DNA of 64,000 bases from Arthrobacter sp. Y81 (GCF_002929335.1 NZ_PJIL01000004.1:1-64000), one strand, 5' to 3'. Numbered from the stretch's first letter, positions 52,890-61,797 are shown. Notes: generated from the sequence alone by a model not told the origin. Numbers and translations are program-made.

Positions 52890-54625
52890 AGGCCCTGACC
52901 GCGGCCCGGGCGCTCCTGCCCGGCCGGAGGGACTATGCAGACCTGCCCCGCACCTGGAAAGGGGACCTCATCGCCGGGGTCACCGTCGGCATCGTCGCCC
53001 TCCCGCTGGCCCTGGCCTTCGGGGTCAGCTCCGGCGCCGGAGCGGCCAGCGGACTGATTACCGCCGTCATCGCCGGCATCGTAGCCGCTGTCTTCGGCGG
53101 CTCCAACATCCAGGTTTCCGGCCCGACCGGGGCGATGGTGGTCGTCCTGGGTCCCGTCATCGCCGCACACGGCCCCGGGGCCCTGGCCGCGGTGGCCGTC
53201 CTCGCCGGGGTCATCGTCGTCGCCGCCGGTGTCCTCAAGCTCGGCCGGGTCGTGACCCTGCTTCCCTGGCCGGTGATCGAGGGATTCACCCTCGGGATCG
53301 CCCTGATCATCTTCCTCCAGCAGGTCCCGGCCGCCTTCGGCGTCAAAGCCGGACCGAACAGCAACGCCGCCGTCTCTGCCGTGCAGGGACTCGCCACGGC
53401 GTCCCCCGCCGCCCTCCTGGCCCCGCTGGCACTGGTGGCACTGGTCGCCGTCATCATGATCGCCGCACCCCGGATACACCCACAGATCCCCGGTTCCCTC
53501 ATCGCCATCATCATCGCCAGCATCGCAGCCCAGGTGCTGGACCTGCCGGTGGCCCGGATCGGCGCCCTGCCCGACTCCCTGCCGGCCCCGGTCATCCCCT
53601 CCCTGGACTGGGGCACCGTTGCTGCCCTGGCCGCGCCGGCCGCGACCATCGCCGCCCTCGCCGCGATCGAGTCACTGCTTTCGGCCCGGGTTGCCGCGTC
53701 AATCTCCGACACCGGCCCCTACGACGCCGACCGTGAACTCCTGGGCCAGGGCCTGGCCTCCGTCTGCTCCGGGTTCTTCGGCGGCATGCCTGCCACCGGC
53801 GCCATCGCCCGCACCGCCGTGAACATCCGCTCCGGCGGCCGGACCCGGCTCGCCGCCGTCACGCACGCCCTGGTGCTGCTGGGCGTCGTGTACCTGGCCA
53901 CCGGCCCGGTCTCCCGGATCCCGCTCGCCGCCCTCGCCGGTGTCCTGATGGTCACCGCCACCCGTATGGTCTCCCTGGCCACCCTGCGCAGCGTCATCGG
54001 CTCGACCCGGGCCGACACGGTCGTTTTCTTCGTCACGGCCCTGATCACCGTATCCTTCGACCTGATCCAGGCCGTCGCCATCGGCATCGCCGTCGCGTCC
54101 TTCTTCGCCCTGCGCACCCTGGTCAAGTCCAGCGGGGTGCACCGCGAAGAGATCCCCGGCCCGATTCAGGAAGGCGACGAACACATCGCCGTGTTCCGGC
54201 TCGACGGGGCCCTGTTCTTCGCCGCGGCCGAACGCGTCCTGGACCGGGTCAGCGCGATCCGCAACGTCGATGTGGTCATCATCCGCATGTCCCAGCTCCA
54301 GGTGCTCGACGCAACCGGTGCCCGGGTCATCACCGACATCGTCAACGCCCTCGAACGCCGCGGTATCACCGTGCTGATCAAAGGCATCCAGGAACGCCAC
54401 CTGGCCCTGGTCACCAAGGTAGGTGTGCTGGAATCCCTGCGCCACCACAAACACCTGTTCGATGATCTGCCGCCCGCCGTGGAACACGCCCGCAGCCACG
54501 TCGCCCGCGCCAGGGCTGCCCGTAGCGCAGAAAATCCCGCACAGGACAAGGCGCCCGACGCCGGCCAAGACCCCGCCCGTGGCCGGGGCGCGGCAGCCAC
54601 TCCCGGCCGCACCACGGACCGATGA
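52886..54625 (+). CDS. SulP-family anion transporter with STAS domain
   Basis: A 579-aa SLC26/SulP transporter. Ten or more membrane helices (about 30-410) include ALPLALAFGVSSGAGAASGL, with the family's VSGPTGAMVVV motif. A C-terminal STAS domain (about 432-510) has DVVIIRMSQLQVLDATGARV. It may carry sulfate, bicarbonate or another anion; sequence alone does not decide. A low-complexity Ala/Pro tail of about 40 residues ends the protein. The start overlaps arsR and the stop overlaps the next gene, each by 4 bp. Confidence 0.9.
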   Translation: MKALTAARALLPGRRDYADLPRTWKGDLIAGVTVGIVALPLALAFGVSSGAGAASGLITAVIAGIVAAVFGGSNIQVSGPTGAMVVVLGPVIAAHGPGALAAVAVLAGVIVVAAGVLKLGRVVTLLPWPVIEGFTLGIALIIFLQQVPAAFGVKAGPNSNAAVSAVQGLATASPAALLAPLALVALVAVIMIAAPRIHPQIPGSLIAIIIASIAAQVLDLPVARIGALPDSLPAPVIPSLDWGTVAALAAPAATIAALAAIESLLSARVAASISDTGPYDADRELLGQGLASVCSGFFGGMPATGAIARTAVNIRSGGRTRLAAVTHALVLLGVVYLATGPVSRIPLAALAGVLMVTATRMVSLATLRSVIGSTRADTVVFFVTALITVSFDLIQAVAIGIAVASFFALRTLVKSSGVHREEIPGPIQEGDEHIAVFRLDGALFFAAAERVLDRVSAIRNVDVVIIRMSQLQVLDATGARVITDIVNALERRGITVLIKGIQERHLALVTKVGVLESLRHHKHLFDDLPPAVEHARSHVARARAARSAENPAQDKAPDAGQDPARGRGAAATPGRTTDR

Positions 54626-54837
54626 ATGATCAGGAGCATCCTTTGCCGCCAACAGCGCCCCTGGAATCCCGGACCGAACCGGACCGCATGCCGCTCTACC
54701 TCCTGGGTTTCGGCCTCGCGGCCCTTCTGCTGTTCGACCTCCCGGCACTTTTTGCGGGGCCCACGAACCCGGCCTGGCTGGCCGCTGTGGTAATGACCGG
54801 CCCGACCGTCGGCATCCCCGCCGGGATCGTCGCATGA
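54622..54837 (+). CDS. 71-aa membrane protein in the arsR-sulP operon
   Basis: A small protein with a Pro-rich head, one or two hydrophobic helices (MPLYLLGFGLAALLLFDLP, then PAWLAAVVMTGPTVGIPAG) and almost no tail. Both ends overlap neighbours by 4 bp, which is good evidence that it is a real gene. It resembles short subunits of unknown function next to transporters. It may help the SulP protein or anchor the methyltransferase. Confidence 0.75.
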   Translation: MNDQEHPLPPTAPLESRTEPDRMPLYLLGFGLAALLLFDLPALFAGPTNPAWLAAVVMTGPTVGIPAGIVA

Positions 54838-55571
54838 GCGTGGACGGCATGCCGCTGCCGGCGTGGAAGCACGCAAGGGGACGGCCCGGCTACCCCGCCG
54901 ACGCCGCGGCCTGGAACCGCTGGTACGCCGAAACGGACTACGGCTGGGCCCCTGCCAGCTCGTCCGTGCGCTCGGAACTCAACGGGCTGGTCCCTGGACG
55001 GGCGCTGGACCTCGGGGCCGGGGACGGCCGCCACGCGGTGTGGCTGGCCGGCCGCGGCTGGCACGTGCAGGCCATCGATTTTTCCACCGAAGCCCTGCTG
55101 ATCGGACGCGAACGCGCCTTCGCCGAGGGCGTCACGGACCTGATCACCTGGTCGGTGGCCGACGTCACCGCCCACACCCCGGGACCGGGGAGCCTGGACC
55201 TGGTCCTGGCCGCGTTCCTTCACCTGCCCGGCACGGATCTTGGGGGCACCATAGCCCGCACCGCCCCGGGTCTGGCCCCCGGCGGGCTCTTCCTGTACAT
55301 CGGCCACGACCCGGCGGACCCCCGCGAAAGCGCCCTCGGACCAAGGACCGCAGCAGTGCTGCACGACAGCGCCCGGGTGGCCGCCTGGGCCAGACGGTCC
55401 GGACTGCAGGTTGAATCAGCCGAAACCCGGTCCCGGCCAGTTCCCGGTTCCCGCATCCCCGCGCTGGACTGCGTCGTTCTCGCCCGCAGTCCGGTCCCTC
55501 CCGCCCCGTCTCCGTCCGCAATTCCCGGCCCGCCCCGTGTACAGGAAGACAGTCATGGACAAACACCTTAG
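54834..55571 (+). CDS. class I SAM-dependent methyltransferase
   Basis: A 245-aa methyltransferase. Motif I is RALDLGAGDGRHAVWLA (about 56-72), with the acidic motif II at HVQAIDFS. The closest style is the TehB/thiopurine-type group, which methylates small molecules such as chalcogen anions or thiols; the sequence does not fix the substrate. The last 30 residues are Pro-rich. It overlaps the preceding gene by 4 bp and the next by 17 bp, so it is cotranscribed with sulP. Confidence 0.82.
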   Translation: MSVDGMPLPAWKHARGRPGYPADAAAWNRWYAETDYGWAPASSSVRSELNGLVPGRALDLGAGDGRHAVWLAGRGWHVQAIDFSTEALLIGRERAFAEGVTDLITWSVADVTAHTPGPGSLDLVLAAFLHLPGTDLGGTIARTAPGLAPGGLFLYIGHDPADPRESALGPRTAAVLHDSARVAAWARRSGLQVESAETRSRPVPGSRIPALDCVVLARSPVPPAPSPSAIPGPPRVQEDSHGQTP

Positions 55572-55791
55572 AAACATCTGGTCTGCTTCGGCGGAGCTGG
55601 AGATGATCCAGTTCCAGACCGACCAGGCCCACGAGCACCTCGTCCAGGCCCTGTGCGAGGCAATGGCGGCACAGATATCCCCTGCCGCCGTCGCAACGGC
55701 TGCCAACATGAGCCTCAGTGAACTCTTCGACACGCTCCGCAGGCCCAGAACCACCATGCCAGACCGCGCCCAGACCAGGAGCCACCCATGA
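55555..55791 (+). CDS. 78-aa helical protein, unknown
   Basis: From ATG 55555 (AGGAAG upstream) a 78-aa product of mainly helical character is read: MDKHLRNIWSASAELEMIQF, then AAVATAANMSLSELFDTLR, which could be a helix-turn-helix. The upstream frame within the methyltransferase gene is rejected because it lacks a start signal. It overlaps the methyltransferase by 17 bp and the ketosynthase by 4 bp. It may be a small regulator or adaptor of the operon. Confidence 0.65.
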   Translation: MDKHLRNIWSASAELEMIQFQTDQAHEHLVQALCEAMAAQISPAAVATAANMSLSELFDTLRRPRTTMPDRAQTRSHP

Positions 55792-56771
55792 ACCCGTCCC
55801 CGCCCCGCAGCATGCCGGACGCGCCCGTCCGCGGATCCCGCGTCGTCGGCGTCGGATCCTACCAACCCGGCAGGATCCTCACGAACAGTGAACTGAGCCA
55901 GCTTGTGGACACCAGTGACGAATGGATCCGCAGCAGGGTGGGCATCGAAACGCGCCGCATCGCGGACGCCGAATCCGTGGCCGACATGGCCATCCGGGCC
56001 GGACTGGACGCCCTTCAGGACGCCGGGATGGACGCCGTAGACGTGGACCTGATCATCGTTGCCACGGTCACGGCCAAGGACCGCTCCCCCAGCACCGCTG
56101 GCCGGGTCTCGGCCAGCATCGGCGCCGCGTCCCCCGCCGTTTTCGACGTCAACGCCGCCTGTTCCGGTTTCACCCATGCGATGGCCATCGCCGATCAGGC
56201 GATCCGGGCCGGGTCCGCGACCACGGCTCTGGTCATCGGAGCGGAAAAACTCAGCGACTTCACCGACTGGGCCGACCGGAGCACCTGCGTCCTGGTCGGA
56301 GACGGTGCCGGCGCCGCCATCCTGACGGCCAGCGACGAACCCGGGGTCGGGCCGGTCCACTGGGGCTCAGTACCGGCCCTCGCACAGGCAGTCAGAATAG
56401 AAGAGCCCTCCCTGCATCTGGAGCAGGAGGGCCTCACCGTCTACCGCTGGGCCATCACACAGGCAGCGCAACTGGCACGCCGGACCTGCGAACTGGCGGG
56501 AATCCGCCCCGAGGATCTCGCCGCGTTCATTCCGCACCAGGCGAACCTGCGCATCATCGAACCCCTCGCGGACCAGCTCGGCATCCCCCGGGCAATCACC
56601 GCCCGCGACGTGATCCACTCCGGGAACACCTCATCAGCCAGCATCCCGATCGCCCTGGCCAAACTCGTCCGCACCGGAGAAGTACCCCCGGACAGCCCCG
56701 CCCTGCTCTTCGGGTTCGGCGGCGGGTTCGCCTTCGCCGGCCAGGTCATCCGCACACCCCGGAACACATAA
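55788..56771 (+). CDS. beta-ketoacyl-ACP synthase III-like enzyme
   Basis: A 327-aa FabH-fold enzyme. The catalytic triad is intact: Cys125 (NAACSGF), His250 (PHQAN) and Asn280 (SGNTSSAS). It would condense an acyl-CoA starter with malonyl-ACP. A housekeeping fabH usually sits with fabD, acpP and fabF; none are here, so this copy is probably specialised or duplicates that function. It ends the arsR-sulP operon, beginning in the stop of the 78-aa gene. Its product in this setting is unknown. Confidence 0.88.
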   Translation: MNPSPPRSMPDAPVRGSRVVGVGSYQPGRILTNSELSQLVDTSDEWIRSRVGIETRRIADAESVADMAIRAGLDALQDAGMDAVDVDLIIVATVTAKDRSPSTAGRVSASIGAASPAVFDVNAACSGFTHAMAIADQAIRAGSATTALVIGAEKLSDFTDWADRSTCVLVGDGAGAAILTASDEPGVGPVHWGSVPALAQAVRIEEPSLHLEQEGLTVYRWAITQAAQLARRTCELAGIRPEDLAAFIPHQANLRIIEPLADQLGIPRAITARDVIHSGNTSSASIPIALAKLVRTGEVPPDSPALLFGFGGGFAFAGQVIRTPRNT

Positions 56772-56802
56772 GGCCTCGAGTGGTCCCCCACGCGGTTGGC
56801 GG

Positions 56803-58068
56803 CTAGTTGCCGCCCTGTTCCAAAACTGATTCGGCTGTGAGCTGTCCCGCGGCCGCCGCGACGGCGGCCCGGTAGCCTTCCGGCTGGCCGTGCCGGGCAC
56901 CGACCTCATCGGCCAGCTGGTCCAGCGGGACCGCACTTGCCGTGGCTTCCCAGATGGCCGGTCCGATCCCGCTCAGCCGCACGATCTCCGACTCCAGCAT
57001 CACCAGCAGATCGTCGCCGACAGCAACGGCGTCCTTGGGTTCGACCCGCCTGAACCACCCGTCCGGGATGGCCCCGGACTCGGTTTCCGTTCCGGCGGCT
57101 GTCCACTCAGGCTTGGAGCGGCGCCGCTTCCGGAAGAGCGGTTCGAGGGCCTGCGGCAGGTCCGCGGCCTCCGAGTACGTCACCTGCCAGACTCCCCCGA
57201 CGCGGTCGATCAGCCGGCACAACGACTGGAGCGGCTCGTCGATTTCACCCTGCGAGGATGAATCCGGGATCAAAGCCAACAACGCGTCCGCCAACGGCAG
57301 TTGGCGCAGGACGGGGGCTGGGCGGTCCTGCTGGTCAGCGCTGAGGTCCGCCCTTGGGGCCGCGTCAACCCGGTCCAACAACACGATGGACTGGATGAAC
57401 GGCTTGGCCGGCGCCGGCTGAAGTCCCAGTTCATCCGGGCCCACCTGGTGCTTGGGCTCCCCGGGCCCCTGCTTCACGGACAGCGGCTTGGGGTAGGGGA
57501 CCACCGAGCCGTCCGGACCGATGGCCACGGTTTCGTCCGAAACGTAGCCGTACGTCCCTGCCAGCACCGAGGCTGCCGTGGTTTTGCCCGTTCCTAACTT
57601 GGCCACGAGGGCCACCACAGCCCCGGTCACGGGTGAGGCCACCGCGCAGGCGTGCAGCATCATGAGCTCCCCGGCGTTCTCCAGGATGGCGGCAACAGTA
57701 ACCCGGGAGGTGACGTTCTCGGCCAGCTCCTCAAAGGAGGCGGCCTGCAGGGCGAACGTCCCGCCGTCGTACATCGACAAATACGAGACGGAAGCGGAGA
57801 ACGGCAAGGCCTCCGTGGGTTCTTTGGGCAGCGGCGGAATCAGGGGCGCCCCGCTGCCGGCACATCTCGCCCAGGCAGAGCGCATGTTTTGCTGCTGCTC
57901 CTCCGTGACCGAGCGGCCCCAACGCACAGCGAACTGCGTGCCCAGGACGTCGATCCAGAGCAGTTCCCCGCCGCTGAGCAGATCCTCAAAGAGCCGCGCA
58001 TCCCACCCGTTCGGGAAATCCCAGTCAAACCGGGGCTCCCCGCCGGGTGCCCGGTCCTCACCGCTCAT
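56803..58068 (-). CDS. HPr-kinase-like/PqqD fusion protein
   Basis: A 421-aa protein. The middle is an HPr-kinase-like P-loop domain: LHACAVA, then AKLGTGKTT (156-164), VSDETVAI and PYPKPLSVK. The C-terminal 80 residues are PqqD-like (AVAVGDDLLVMLESEIVRLS, then PLDQLADEVG), a fold that binds peptides in RiPP systems. From memory, HprK-PqqD proteins occur near exopolysaccharide and lasso-type genes. ATG 58068 has GAGGGGG upstream; the longer frame is rejected. The next gene is a tyrosine phosphatase on the other strand. Confidence 0.75.
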   Translation of the reverse strand: MSGEDRAPGGEPRFDWDFPNGWDARLFEDLLSGGELLWIDVLGTQFAVRWGRSVTEEQQQNMRSAWARCAGSGAPLIPPLPKEPTEALPFSASVSYLSMYDGGTFALQAASFEELAENVTSRVTVAAILENAGELMMLHACAVASPVTGAVVALVAKLGTGKTTAASVLAGTYGYVSDETVAIGPDGSVVPYPKPLSVKQGPGEPKHQVGPDELGLQPAPAKPFIQSIVLLDRVDAAPRADLSADQQDRPAPVLRQLPLADALLALIPDSSSQGEIDEPLQSLCRLIDRVGGVWQVTYSEAADLPQALEPLFRKRRRSKPEWTAAGTETESGAIPDGWFRRVEPKDAVAVGDDLLVMLESEIVRLSGIGPAIWEATASAVPLDQLADEVGARHGQPEGYRAAVAAAAGQLTAESVLEQGGN

Positions 58069-58181
58069 GGCTACCCCCTCAAGTTTCAGCTGGAGCCGGA
58101 AGCCTTCGCCGCATTTTCGCCGGCTTCGCCCACTCTCCCCAACGGCCCCAAAGGTTCGCACAAGCGATGTGAAAGATTCGC

Positions 58182-58195
58182 TCAAGATTTCTTGA
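58182..58195. promoter_or_regulatory. TCAAGA/TCTTGA palindrome
   Basis: TCAAGA (58182-58187) and TCTTGA (58190-58195) form a palindrome with a 2-bp spacer. It lies between the HprK/PqqD gene and the phosphatase gene, which read away from each other. It may be an operator; no regulator is assigned. Confidence 0.35.
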
Positions 58196-58368
58196 ACGTT
58201 CAATTGTCAGCACGCGCAGGATCTTCAGGCGGCCCTGGCTGACGGCGGGTTTCGCCGAGCGGATATCGGGCAGGGGCGATTCGCCCCCGGGCCGCGGGTG
58301 CCCTGCGTGTTAAGTTGAATATCCGGGATCGCACCGATCTGCCAGCAACTCCGGAAAGAGCCCTCACC

Positions 58369-58983
58369 GTGGAATCGCCAACGCCCGTACGGATCCTGAC
58401 AGTCTGCACGGGAAACATCTGCCGCTCCCCCGTGGCCGAACGCCTGCTGCAGGCCGGCCTGGACCAGGTCCTGCCCGGCGGCTTCGAAGTGCGCAGCGCC
58501 GGCACCCGCGCCATGGTGGGCAGCCCCATCCAGCCGCTCTCCGCGGACATCGTCCGGATGTACGGCGGCACGGACAAGGCGTTCGCCGCCCGGCAGCTGA
58601 CGGCCAAGATCCTCCGCGACACGGACATCGTGCTGACCATGACGTCCAAGCACCGCGGCGAAGTGCTGCAGCTGGACGCCTCCCTGCTCAAGCGCACGTT
58701 CACCATCCGGGAGTTCGCCCGCATGCTGGAGGCACTCGAGGAACGCGACGCCGCCGCCTCCGATTCGTCCGCTGAAAAGGCGTACGACGCCGGCACGCTG
58801 TGGCGCGGGCTGTCCGCCCGCCTCGCCTCCGTCCGGCACCTCGCCCTCGCGGCCGACAGCGCCGACAACGAAGTGATCGACCCCTACAAACGGGGCCCCG
58901 AGGTCTACCGCCAGATGGAAGACGAACTGGCCCCGGCCATCCTCACCATCCTCCGCTACGCCCGGCTCAACACGCCCACATAA
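58369..58983 (+). CDS. low-molecular-weight protein-tyrosine phosphatase
   Basis: A 204-aa LMW-PTP. The signature VCTGNICRSP carries Cys13 and Arg19. An acidic DP pair near residue 171 (EVIDPYKRG) is the general-acid region. Family members dephosphorylate BY-kinases such as Wzc. GTG 58369 is used because GGAAAG precedes it. It is divergent from the HprK/PqqD gene and 52 bp upstream of the LCP gene, so the two forward genes may be cotranscribed. Its partner could be the Wzc-type kinase 33 kb away. Confidence 0.88.
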   Translation: MESPTPVRILTVCTGNICRSPVAERLLQAGLDQVLPGGFEVRSAGTRAMVGSPIQPLSADIVRMYGGTDKAFAARQLTAKILRDTDIVLTMTSKHRGEVLQLDASLLKRTFTIREFARMLEALEERDAAASDSSAEKAYDAGTLWRGLSARLASVRHLALAADSADNEVIDPYKRGPEVYRQMEDELAPAILTILRYARLNTPT

Positions 58984-59035
58984 ACAGGACCTTCGGCGTC
59001 GTTCTTTTCGGTGTCCGCGGTGGTACCGTCCGGTT

Positions 59036-60169
59036 ATGGACAACCAGTCTGATCCGGAAGGGGCGGCTGAGAACAAGCCGCCGCGGGGAAATTCCGCATG
59101 GCTTCCCGCCTGGCTGCGCCGGCAGCCCACGTGGCTCAAAGCGGTTCTGGCGATGGTCCTGGTGATCGCCTTGGGCAGCACCGCCTACGCATTCTCGCAA
59201 GTGGGACGCCTCGGAGCACCCACCCCCACCGCCAGCGCGGTACCGACGGCGGAAGGTGCCACGGCGCCGCCGTCCACGGAGGCTCCTACCCCCACACCGA
59301 CGCCGACGCCCACGCCCACTCCGGAACCGCCGCCCGTCGCGCTGAACATCCTGCTGATCGGCAGTGACAGCCGCGGGGACTTCCGGGCCGAGGAAGCCCA
59401 GGCCGCCGCCGGAACGCCCGCCGACCAGCGCGGCGACGTGCTGATGCTGATCCACATCCCCGCCGACCGGCAGAGGGTCTACGGCATTTCCATCATGCGC
59501 GACATGTGGGTGAACATCCCCGGCTACGGCGAGTCGAAGGTCAACGCCGGGCTGGAGCTGGGCGGCACGCCGCTGATGGTCCGGACCGTGGAAACGCTGT
59601 TCAACACCCACATCGACCACGCCGTGATGGTGGATTTCAAGGGACTCTGGGACGCCACCAACGCCCTGGGCGGGGTGGACGTGAACGTCACCGTTCCCTT
59701 CACCTCCACGCACGACACCCGCCATAACTTCCCCGCCGGCATCAACCACCTCGACGGCGGGGCGGCCCTGGAGTTCGTCCGTGAGCGCTACGCGTTTGCG
59801 GACGGCGACTTCCAGCGGATCCGCAACCAGCAAACGTTCCTCAAGGCGTTCATCGGCAAGTTCATGAGCGAGGGCACGCTCAGCAACCCGGCCACGGTGA
59901 TGTTGCTGGTCAACACCCTCCGGCCCTTTGTGCTGGTGGACCCGGGACTCACCCCGGAGACGCTGGTGCGGCTCGGCTTCAGCATGCGCGGGGTGGGGGC
60001 CGAGGACGCCATGTTCTTCCGGCTGCCCGACGGCGGTTTCGGCACCAGCACCACCGGCCAGTCGATCGTTCTCCAGAACCCCGCCGCGGTGGCCGCCGTG
60101 TCCGCGGCACTCGCAAACGGCACCCTGGCGGACTATGTGGCGGCCAACGGATTCGAGGGCGGTAATTGA
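59036..60169 (+). CDS. LytR-CpsA-Psr (LCP) family protein
   Basis: A 377-aa LCP enzyme that moves lipid-linked glycopolymers onto peptidoglycan outside the cell. The N-terminus is cytoplasmic, with one membrane helix at about 35-55. A Pro/Thr-rich stalk (TPTPTPTPTPTPEPPP) joins the LCP domain, which has IGSDSR, SIMRDMWVNIPGYG and VRERYAFADGDFQR, including the Arg and Asp of the active site. It follows a tyrosine-phosphatase gene by 52 bp. It could attach the exopolysaccharide or teichoic-acid-like polymer. Confidence 0.9.
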   Translation: MDNQSDPEGAAENKPPRGNSAWLPAWLRRQPTWLKAVLAMVLVIALGSTAYAFSQVGRLGAPTPTASAVPTAEGATAPPSTEAPTPTPTPTPTPTPEPPPVALNILLIGSDSRGDFRAEEAQAAAGTPADQRGDVLMLIHIPADRQRVYGISIMRDMWVNIPGYGESKVNAGLELGGTPLMVRTVETLFNTHIDHAVMVDFKGLWDATNALGGVDVNVTVPFTSTHDTRHNFPAGINHLDGGAALEFVRERYAFADGDFQRIRNQQTFLKAFIGKFMSEGTLSNPATVMLLVNTLRPFVLVDPGLTPETLVRLGFSMRGVGAEDAMFFRLPDGGFGTSTTGQSIVLQNPAAVAAVSAALANGTLADYVAANGFEGGN

Positions 60170-60239
60170 GCGTTCACAATCGGCTGCCACACGCGAGCAG
60201 GGCGTAAAGTAAGGGCTAACTGCAGGGGCTGGGGAGCTG

Positions 60240-60722
60240 ATGGGGATGCACGCACACTGCGTGGTGATAGAGGAGGATCCGGACATCCGGAGCCTCCTTT
60301 CCCTTGCCCTGTCCCGGGCCGGCTTCAACGTGAAAACCGAGTCGACCGGAGCTGCCGGCATCAATGCCGTGGCCGAGGACAAGAACCTTGGGCTGGTCAC
60401 CGTGGACGTGGCCCTGCACGACCTTGAGGGCAATGACGTACTGCACGCCCTCCGCGGAGTCTCGCGTGCGCCCATCCTGGTGATTTCTGCACGCGCCGAA
60501 CCCGTGGACCGCCTCGCCGCCCTGGAATCGGGCGCGAGCGCCTACCTCACCAAGCCCTTCCGGCTGCGGGACCTGCAGGATCTGGTCCACACCCTCGCCC
60601 CGGCGAATGTAGCGCCCGGCAGCAAACTGCCCCGGAGTAGGCTGAACGCGGAATCGTCGGACTATGCGCGGAGGCGGGACACCTCATGGAGCAAGGCACC
60701 AAAGAGGACCCCTGGACCCTAG
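60240..60722 (+). CDS. receiver-only response regulator
   Basis: A 160-aa protein with a single receiver domain: acidic pocket EED at residues 11-13, the phosphate acceptor at TVDVALHD and the Lys in LTKPFRLRDLQ. No DNA-binding output domain follows; the last 40 residues are basic and disordered. ATG 60240 has GGGGAG upstream. The 3' end overlaps the 60686 gene by 37 bp. A partner kinase is not in the window. Confidence 0.8.
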   Translation: MGMHAHCVVIEEDPDIRSLLSLALSRAGFNVKTESTGAAGINAVAEDKNLGLVTVDVALHDLEGNDVLHALRGVSRAPILVISARAEPVDRLAALESGASAYLTKPFRLRDLQDLVHTLAPANVAPGSKLPRSRLNAESSDYARRRDTSWSKAPKRTPGP

Positions 60723-60970
60723 TGACTGCCCCGGGCACGTCGGAGTACTCCACGTACCGTGACGAAGCCTCGGACCCGCCGGCCCTGGTCTGCCAAGTGG
60801 GATCCACCACGCTCAAGTACCAGCTGCAGGCGATTGAGGACCTACACAGCTGGCTGGTGGAGCAGGGTGACTGGGTTCCACTCGGCGGTGCCGCCGTCGT
60901 AAGTGCCGCCGTCGTACGTGCTGCCGGTTGCCCGCCGCTTAGGCGGCGAGGCTCATGGCCCGGCTCCTGA
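60686..60970 (+). CDS. hypothetical 94-aa protein (DUF6855-like)
   Basis: A small acidic protein, with DPWTLVTAPGTSEYSTYRDE, then ALVCQVGSTTLKYQLQAIED and LHSWLVEQGDWVPLG. I recall similar proteins labelled DUF6855 in Arthrobacter; their function is unknown. The part after residue 65 (AAVVSAAVVRAAG...) comes from a 15-bp tandem duplication at 60890-60919 and looks like an accidental extension. GGAGG precedes the start. It overlaps the receiver gene and, at the 3' end, the convergent STAS-like gene. Confidence 0.7.
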   Translation: MEQGTKEDPWTLVTAPGTSEYSTYRDEASDPPALVCQVGSTTLKYQLQAIEDLHSWLVEQGDWVPLGGAAVVSAAVVRAAGCPPLRRRGSWPGS

Positions 60971-61283
60971 CTCCGGTTGCCGTTTCGGAGCCCAGTGACG
61001 CGGGAGCCAGGACGCTGATGTTGCATTCCGACTGGAGCGGGTCAATCGACGCCGGGAGGTGGTGCGATTCCGAACATGCCTGCAGCTGCTCCATTGCAGC
61101 CGGTTCAACACGTGCGTGGCTGACATCCACAACGAGGTGGAGTCCTTCTTTCAGGTGGTTGGCCCGCTTTACGACTACATACAGGGCCTGGAGGCTTTGA
61201 GCCGTCACATGCCCCTGGGCTGCTACTTCTGCTTCTCCACAATCGAGGTCGAGCCGGACTAATACCTTGAGCTTGTCGTTCAA
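60939..61283 (-). CDS. STAS-like domain protein
   Basis: A 114-aa protein with the beta-alpha layout of a STAS or anti-sigma-antagonist domain: VLVRLDLDCGEAEVAAQGHV, then AMEQLQACSESHHLP. The phosphorylatable Ser position is not clear, so a regulatory function is only suggested. TTG 61283 has AGGGGA six bases upstream. The 3' end overlaps the convergent 94-aa gene by 32 bp. Confidence 0.65.
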   Translation of the reverse strand: MNDKLKVLVRLDLDCGEAEVAAQGHVTAQSLQALYVVVKRANHLKEGLHLVVDVSHARVEPAAMEQLQACSESHHLPASIDPLQSECNISVLAPASLGSETATGVRSRAMSLAA

Positions 61284-61797
61284 GTGAATCCCCTATTCAT
61301 GCATGGCCGCGACGCTGCGACCGCATTCAGCCTATGGGCAGGATGTGACCTACGCAACACTTGGCGTCACATCGGGACAGAGTGGCGTTACGAACGGCGC
61401 GGGCTGTTGAACCTGGCTGCGCCGTGGGGTAACGGGTCGCCGCATTCGCCACTAAGGCGCGGGCTGAGGCAATTCACGTGAGCTAAGGGCCGGCGGCGCC
61501 TGGGGAAGCCTCGGTCTCAGAAGGCTTGTCACCACCGGCCCAGCTCAACGTGATCCGGAACATTATCCGGGCCAAGTATCGATCTGGCGGGGCCTTCCCA
61601 GGGGGACCGGGATGTCCGTCGACCGACTCCTAAAGACTATTTAGAGCCGTCATTCCGATCTTGAGTGACGGCTACTTGTCTTTAAGTTGCAGAAGTGACG
61701 CCGTGTGCAGGACGCTACGCACGGCGAAAGCGGACCACTCTATCCCCCGGTAGCGAACGCGGGTGCCCGCAGCCGAATAGCTTTATATATTGAGTCA
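61284..61797. other. 514-bp spacer with a hairpin
   Basis: No gene is supported. An inverted repeat (AGCCGTCA 61646-61653 with TGACGGCT 61667-61674) sits in the middle; it may be a terminator remnant or RNA fold. The AT-rich stretch TTTATATATT before ATG 61798 may be part of a promoter for the peptidase gene. Confidence 0.4.
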
